Shown here: positions 58,492 to 64,000 of the stretch, one piece after another
Position numbering within the stretch: the first letter of the stretch is position 1
Layout: every line of letters begins with the position of its first letter
DNA from: Epiperipatus broadwayi
Taxonomy: Eukaryota; Onychophora; Udeonychophora; Euonychophora; Peripatidae
Direction of reading: 5' to 3'
DNA length: 64,000 nt
Assembly: GCA_028023455.1 (NCBI GenBank)
Contig: JAQFVV010000451.1
Coordinates: 124,001 to 188,000, forward strand
Position numbers and translations under genes: made by a program
Notes under the pieces: model-generated
Database searches by the model: none
Seen by the model: the letters and a program-made list of their open reading frames with translations, nothing else
What the model was told of the DNA's origin: nothing

Positions 58492-58744
58492 GTATATATG
58501 TTCTAAAAAAAAAAATATTTTTTAAAAATTAGTTTATTTTTTTAAAACTATAGCATATCTTACACGAGCTCATGCATGTATCTTTTTATGGTCTGACAGT
58601 TATTTTATCACTTGAGATATGCATTTATCTCTAAATATTATAAAAATCTGATACATGTATTAAATGTTATTATATCTCAATAAAACCTGGAATTGAATAC
58701 TCTTTCCGAGTGTAGTGATACCATTAAAGATATAACTGTATGTT

Positions 58745-60136
58745 AGTCGGTTTCCAACCGGGCGCGTCCCGGTGGCGCGGTTGCGGTTGGTGGTGAAAAA
58801 ATAATAAGCAGCAAAAAAATCAATCTAAAATTCATGACGTTTTCCTATAATTCTAAAAATTTTTTAATTAATAATATTATACAGTAAGGTTATTGTCATC
58901 GATATCGAAATCCGCAATCGTTCGTTTTTGGGTGCACTTTTAAATTTGCCGTTAGCCATTAGTAACTTGAGTGTTGCCGCCACTGTTGTCTGGTGCTGCC
59001 TCTTGTTCCTTCCCGGGCTTACAAGTGACGGTTTTGTTTGTGTTGTTCGTCTTTGTTTATTAAAATTCATTGATCCCCATATAACCCGCTTATTGAATTT
59101 AGACAAGGCTTTTTTTTGATGACAATTCTTTTGATCTTTCTTCGAAATTGTATGTTTTGGTTGGCTTCAGGTGATTGCATATTTAACGATTTTTTTGCAA
59201 ATAAATAACTTAAATTTGACACCTCAGAACAACTCGATAACGATCTTTAATGTTAATGATAAAATTGAAAATATGATTAAGAAATTAGATTTTTGGAAAC
59301 AGTGTATTGAAAACAATCATAAGGTTAGTCTGTCTCAAGATATACGAGAAAATATAATAGCACATTTAACAGGATTAAAATTGTCTTTAATGGAATATTT
59401 TGCAAAACCCGAAAACACAAATGATAAGTGGATTTCAAACCCCTTCTATGAAGAAAATTTAGAAAAAGCTACATCATTATCAATAAAAGAGAAAGAAAAT
59501 TTAATAGAATTATCGACACAATCTAATTAATTTTGGTTAAACATTAAAGATTATGAACAACTTTCTGAGAAAGCTCTTAAATTATTATTACCATTTACTA
59601 GTATGAAATTAGTAGAGAAAGAGCTTTTTCTTCATATATTTAAAAAAAAAAAAGTATTGAAAAAATTGAATGCAGCTGTAGACTTAAGGGTATACCTCAC
59701 ATCTTTTGAAAAATTTAAAAAATTATGTTTTCGAAACAAGACAAGGAAAGGAACTCATTAAATTTATTTTATAAAAATATTTGATTATGATAAAATATAT
59801 TAATTGGTTTTTATAATTTTGTGTTTTTATTAAAACCATTTATTAGTAAACGAAATATGACAAAATAGTAGATAAATATGAAACTTTGAACAAACATATA
59901 TATATATGTTACAGTGAATTTATATTTTCAGTGAGTTTATAATCGTTTAAGCGTGTTTCAATGTAATTTGTCTCATTGTGATGTGAATACATGGTCACCC
60001 TATAATATTTATAATGCAAATAAAATAACACACTCGCAATAAATTTCACAAAATACAATCATTTTTACGAAGTGGTACAATTTAGTGTGATGTACTACCA
60101 AGTGGTACGCGAGCCAAAAAAGGTTGGGAAACGCTG
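58745..60136 (+). mobile_element. Internally deleted hAT transposon
   Basis: The right terminus read on the minus strand is CAGCGTTTCCCAACC, followed by subterminal GCTCGCGTACCACTTGG. The left terminus is proposed at GTCGGTTTCCAACC (58747-58760), a near match. The interior holds the C-terminal half of a transposase. GC-rich sequence at 58750-59110 may be the element's 5' part. No clear 8-bp duplication was found, so the left end is uncertain. Confidence 0.55.
59171..59761 (+). pseudogene. hAT transposase, C-terminal half (ZBED5/FAM200-like)
   Basis: The frame reads YLTIFLQINNLNLTPQN, KIENMIKKLDFWKQCIEN, IIAHLTGLKLSLMEYFAKPE, WISNPF and LSIKEKENLIELS, then one stop at 59528-59530. The same frame continues as FWLNIKDYEQLSEKALK, LLLPFTSMKL, VLKKLNAAVDLRVYL and ends at a natural-looking stop at 59759. 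This is the usual hAT order: domain before dimerisation, then FW, LLPF and DLR blocks. The N-terminal BED finger and the catalytic DDE part upstream are missing. A single in-frame stop in 197 codons suggests modest age. Confidence 0.8.
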
Positions 60137-60299
60137 ATATAGTCTATACCTACATAGCTGCCCCACCAATTATTGTTTGTCTTAGGATCTTTCAAAGATG
60201 AAGATTCCTTTAATAGTCATAAATTTAAGTATTACATGAAATTAGACTTATTATTCATCCATTTTGCTGATAAAAATGATTCCACAATTTTATATACGC
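60137..60299. other. Flanking sequence, nothing recognised
   Basis: No recognisable feature. Confidence 0.4.
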
Positions 60300-60745
60300 A
60301 TTTAGAAGGGACCTGAACTAAGATTTTTGAGCTCTCTATAACTATCCATTCTATCTTATACAATCACTGTATATGTTCACATACATGTGAAAATAGTAAA
60401 TGATTTCCAATAACTGTATTCCATGCTGAATCAGCATTCATCAGTTGGTACAGATTACTATCTCCCACATATATCTACAATCATATCTCAGTTTATATTA
60501 AGATAGCAAATCTTCAAACTTCAATGGACAAGCTTCAATTGTCTCTACCCTCCAACTCACCAGCCATCCATATCATTGAAAATCCTAGATTGGAACACTC
60601 ATTCTTGTTATGCCAATACTATTGTCATACCCATGATGACTTTAAGTCAGTCTGACCCCTCACATATAGAACTTTAATGTCCATTTAAATATACAGAAGA
60701 GGGAGGGGCAGAATACAGGCTGAATATGTAATATTTAAATACACG
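60300..60745 (-). repeat. Family B repeat unit, copy 3
   Basis: Collinear with copies at 219 and 18415. The core at 60419-60444 reads CTGATGA, ATGCTG-ATT-CAGCAT, GGAA on the minus strand. GGAA in place of GAAA should abolish cleavage. Stem II keeps full pairing despite two changes in the loop and closing pair. Confidence 0.7.
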
Positions 60746-63560
60746 TATTTAAATATTATATATATATAGAAATAATTTCTCTATTTTGTTAACGATGTGT
60801 TTCAAATATTGTTATATATATATATTAGAGATAAAAATATTCATTTTTGTTTTAGATGTGGTCTGTGTTTAAAATTTTTACATCTAATAGAGATGAAAAA
60901 TTTCTCTTATTTCTTTTAGTAGCGATAGGGATGTATTCCCAGATTTTATGAATATAGGAAAATCCTGTTTTCAGTAATTAGATCTTAATAATAACGTATT
61001 ATCTCATTATTTTAAATGTATTTATTCCAACACAAAATGGATTTGCTCACATCAAAAACCTCTAACAGATACATACATTTTCATCCCTTACATTAATGCT
61101 AAGGAATGAAATAAATACAAGAGATAAATAAGATTAAAATTAAAGATGGCATATCTCCATACACTGTTTGTAATAAAATATATTTATAGCTAATATTGAA
61201 TGACTTTTGTATGAAAGCGTATGGTCATAAACTATCTGAACCAATTCTCTTTTTAAATCTCTTTAGCCATTATTTAATGAAAGTATTTTTACAGACGAGT
61301 TTTTCTTGTTGTTTTGAATTATAACTAACATATCAATAATTATTGTTTATAAATGTTTAGTTCATATTTTTCTTGTTAAATTTTTGTATGCTGAATCAAT
61401 TGCATTATTTAAAAAATCGACATCAACCACAATCAATAATTTAGCTCTTAAGTTTCATACGTTTGAGATGAGTATAGTGTGATGAACATGTTTAAATGAA
61501 ATATTGACGCGAAGGGAGAAATGATATAAATCTGGATTTAATTATTAAAAGAGATAAGGCTGTGCGTATAAAACCATTAAGGAATATCGCAGAGTAAATG
61601 AAAATTAAAGACTTGAATACAATATATTCTTTTGATATGTGATTAGTTTAGTAGATTAATTAAATATGCTGAAGTTGATTTCTTTACGCGACTATTCTCA
61701 AGATGCAATTAAATTTCATTATAAATATTATGAGAAAAGAGTTTTTTATTGTTTCATATTTGATTAAAATTTTTTATTATTGAATTGGGGTGATAACTGA
61801 TACTATATGGGTACTGTTTATGAAAAAAGTTATCCTTGATAACCCATACATTTAAGTTATATTTATTCTGAGAAAATAAACTTAGAATTACAGAACATCT
61901 CATGAGTTTTCCAAGAGTTATGCCACAGAATATATAAACTTATACATTTGGTATCACATTAAAATGAATCATTCTCATTTCCATAAATTCATTTGTTTCT
62001 TAATTTAGCACACTAGTTTCAAATCCCATGCATGCTCTATTCTTCATTAGGTATCTACTAATTCATCCTCTTCCAGGATATAAACCACAACACAATTTGT
62101 TAGCCTAACATGTAGCTTGATCCTTGACTTTCTTCAGTTACAAATAATCTGGCAATTTCACAGGTAGCCATAACCCTTTGATCTTACATTATAATATGTA
62201 TACAGATTTTGCAGATAAATATAAAATATTTAGAATGATATAATTGAAGTAGTATTTTATATGTATTTCAGTGATGAAACATTAAATTGTTTTTACCCAT
62301 AATTTTTAATAGATTTTCAATTTTGTATTCCTCCACCTATCAAGAGTTTACTGTAATATTCGAAATAATAAAATTATATAACTTACAAGGTCAATAATTT
62401 TGATAGAAATTTACATATTTGTTAAACCCAGCCATTATTAACTTCATTTGCATCCAGAACTTTTACATACATGGAATAGTCTGTTTAGTTGAAGCTAGGA
62501 TTAATAACATTTGCATGCCCAGAAATAAATTTTAGGATATTTCTAAATATATACTCTAGTTGTTACTGAAGTGTGATTAGTGATATAGAAATTGGCAAAC
62601 CTGGTAAGAAAGATTTTCATATTCAATTCATTGCACCCAAAAGCCATTGTTTTATGTTTCAGTACTTTACTATGATGACCATCTGTGGAATTTATTTCAT
62701 ATTTTAATTCATAGTATTTTTACACCTTATATTACTATTATTACTTCATAAATATTATTACATACACACAAAACAATATTAATTCCTTATTAATTTTTCT
62801 ATATATCTTTAGAATATACTTTTATACTGTAAGGTCCTGAATCACTTTTCAAATAAAAAAAACCCAAAAGTGCTATCTGCCAAATAAAATCATTTTGATG
62901 CTGTAATATCATTTGACCTCCAGAGCAACTAATCATATAATAATGCTGTCTTATAAAATATATTTTCAATGCAATGTTTTTGACTTATGAAATATATATT
63001 TATTCATTATTATTATAAGCTAGAACAAAAACAACTGGAACATAGCTGTGCTATTCAAACAATCAGCGATAAAAAAAAAAACTGATCTTCAAAACACATA
63101 TTTTTTGCCTGCTATTATAATTTTTATTTTATTATTTTATTTCTATATATTGTTTCCATTGATGGAGAACAATAACATATGTAAAAAAACTGAAAATTTC
63201 TAATCATCAAAAACTGAACAATACTTTTGATAAATAACAGATTTTTATTAAATTATACATATTTACATATATAACATCTATTTAAAGATGGAGTTACATA
63301 ATTATAGCATTATTATAAATAAGTTATTTTATTACCATAGCATATTATTCAATACTTAATACGTCAATTCCTTTTGCATTTATTGTTTGCAACATTCAAA
63401 TTATATTGAGATATTTAGATTGTTCAACAATTTTCTTGAAAGGAGAAAGAAAGTCTTTAAAGAAGATTATTGAACAATCAAAATATGTTGATAAAATTTG
63501 AACATTGTAAAAATAAGTATAAATGGAATTGATTTAAAAGAGGTAAAGGGATTCTTGGCA
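60746..63560. other. 3'-flanking or intergenic stretch
   Basis: AT-rich and unique. Relative to the minus-strand exon at 63561, AATAAA-type signals lie at 63379-63384 and 63328-63333, within 180-235 bases after its stop. Nothing else is recognised. Confidence 0.4.
63379..63384 (-). promoter_or_regulatory. Candidate polyadenylation signal for the UIMC1-like gene
   Basis: The minus strand reads AACAATAAATGC about 180 bases past the stop codon. A second AATAAA is at 63328-63333. Confidence 0.35.
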
Positions 63561-63739
63561 TTAATCTTCTGCACACTCATCTGCATGGTAGTCAATTTCA
63601 TTCACTGGAAAATACTGAAAACATATGGGGCATTTTACTTGAGAATCATTATCATCATCATCAACAACATCATCATCTTTCAAGCAGAATCCATTACACT
63701 GTGCAGCATGCCGTTCCAGAATTGTGAAGGAAAAATTCT
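63561..63739 (-). CDS. Terminal exon of a UIMC1/RAP80-like ubiquitin-binding protein
   Basis: The minus strand has a splice acceptor (AAATATTGCAG) just before 63739. The frame then reads NFSFTILERHAAQCNGF, an acidic run LKDDDVVDDDDNDSQ, and KCPICFQYFPVNEIDYHADE-C, stopping at 63561. The second half is a complete C-x2-C-x11-H-x3-C ubiquitin-binding zinc finger of UBZ4/RAP80 spacing. The first half (H-x3-C) is the end of another finger whose C-x2-C would be in the preceding exon. Two such fingers near the C-terminus, the first with I/L-E-R-H-A-x2-C-N-G, match RAP80, which recruits the BRCA1-A complex to ubiquitin at DNA breaks. Vertebrate RAP80 continues past these fingers; this protein stops 3 residues after. 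Other UBZ4 proteins cannot be excluded. Confidence 0.6.
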
Positions 63740-64000
63740 CTGCAATATTTAAAATTATATACATATTATGTGTAAATAAATAAAAAAAATCAACAGATAT
63801 ATTAATTTTTACAGTTCATATTTGGCATAAAAAATATCTGTAACTTAGTCTGTAATGACTACAACCTGAATGTGATATTATCAATTTTCATATGCTATAA
63901 TTTCATAGAATTTTATAATGACCAACTCAGTATCTTCTTAGGTCTTTTATTTCGTAAATATCAAATTAGTTTGAATTAAGCCCATATAGTGTTTACCCCC
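63740..64000 (-). other. Probable intron of the UIMC1-like gene
   Basis: AT-rich sequence upstream of the splice acceptor on the minus strand. No further exon is visible before the window ends. Confidence 0.4.

Noticed and set aside
58928-59119. 63-codon plus-strand frame and an overlapping 80-codon minus-strand frame
   Set aside because: The two overlap in opposite directions in a GC-richer patch at the 5' side of the hAT element. Neither shows a family motif, so neither was called as a gene.

Overview
The window is strongly AT-rich eukaryotic (animal) DNA, almost entirely intergenic or intronic and packed with decayed transposable elements. Three things mark it as metazoan: a probable last exon of a UIMC1/RAP80-like gene, a broken processed copy of the proteasome ATPase gene PSMC3, and non-LTR, Penelope-like, hAT and tRNA-derived SINE repeats. 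Differences between repeat copies often fall at CG dinucleotides (CG against TG or CA), which suggests past CpG methylation. I cannot name the species; an invertebrate such as a mollusc or arachnid is only a guess.

Layout. 0-1 kb: a tandem repeat unit with a hammerhead-like core. 1.1-4.9 kb: two Penelope-like GIY-YIG endonuclease remnants in inverted orientation. 7.1-10.1 kb (minus): the best preserved element, an RTE-type retrotransposon with endonuclease and reverse transcriptase, broken by two frameshifts. 11.9-12.9 kb: another decayed LINE reverse transcriptase. 12.9-14.2, 33.4-34.8, 46.2-46.7 and 48.3-49.2 kb: a repeat family carrying a 59-nt type I hammerhead ribozyme, mostly as head-to-head inverted pairs. 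16.6 kb, 33.1 kb, 39.2 kb and 43.1 kb: LINE 3' fragments. 18.4-19.0, 21.7-22.1, 27.9 and 60.3 kb: a second family with a hammerhead-like core. 22.7-23.7 kb: an A-rich unknown ORF with a 30-bp coding minisatellite. 26.1-27.2 kb: decayed reverse transcriptase. 28.5 kb: a (ATCT)36 microsatellite. 29.5 kb: a 19-bp minisatellite. 31.9 kb (minus): a possible small membrane-protein terminal exon. 50.7-51.3 kb: the PSMC3 pseudogene. 52.6-55.2 kb: a dead RTE copy split by a roughly 340-bp insert with its own hammerhead. 56.9-60.1 kb: hairpin elements, a hAT MITE and a hAT transposase remnant. 63.56-63.74 kb (minus): the UIMC1-like exon, whose gene continues beyond the window.

The genes do not form a pathway. 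The shared theme is retroelements with self-cleaving RNA motifs: four sequence types of hammerhead or hammerhead-like core occur here, and at least two (the 59-nt family and the 54.8 kb insert) can be drawn as complete type I ribozymes with paired stems I, II and III. All pairings were worked out by eye and have not been tested by folding software or searches.
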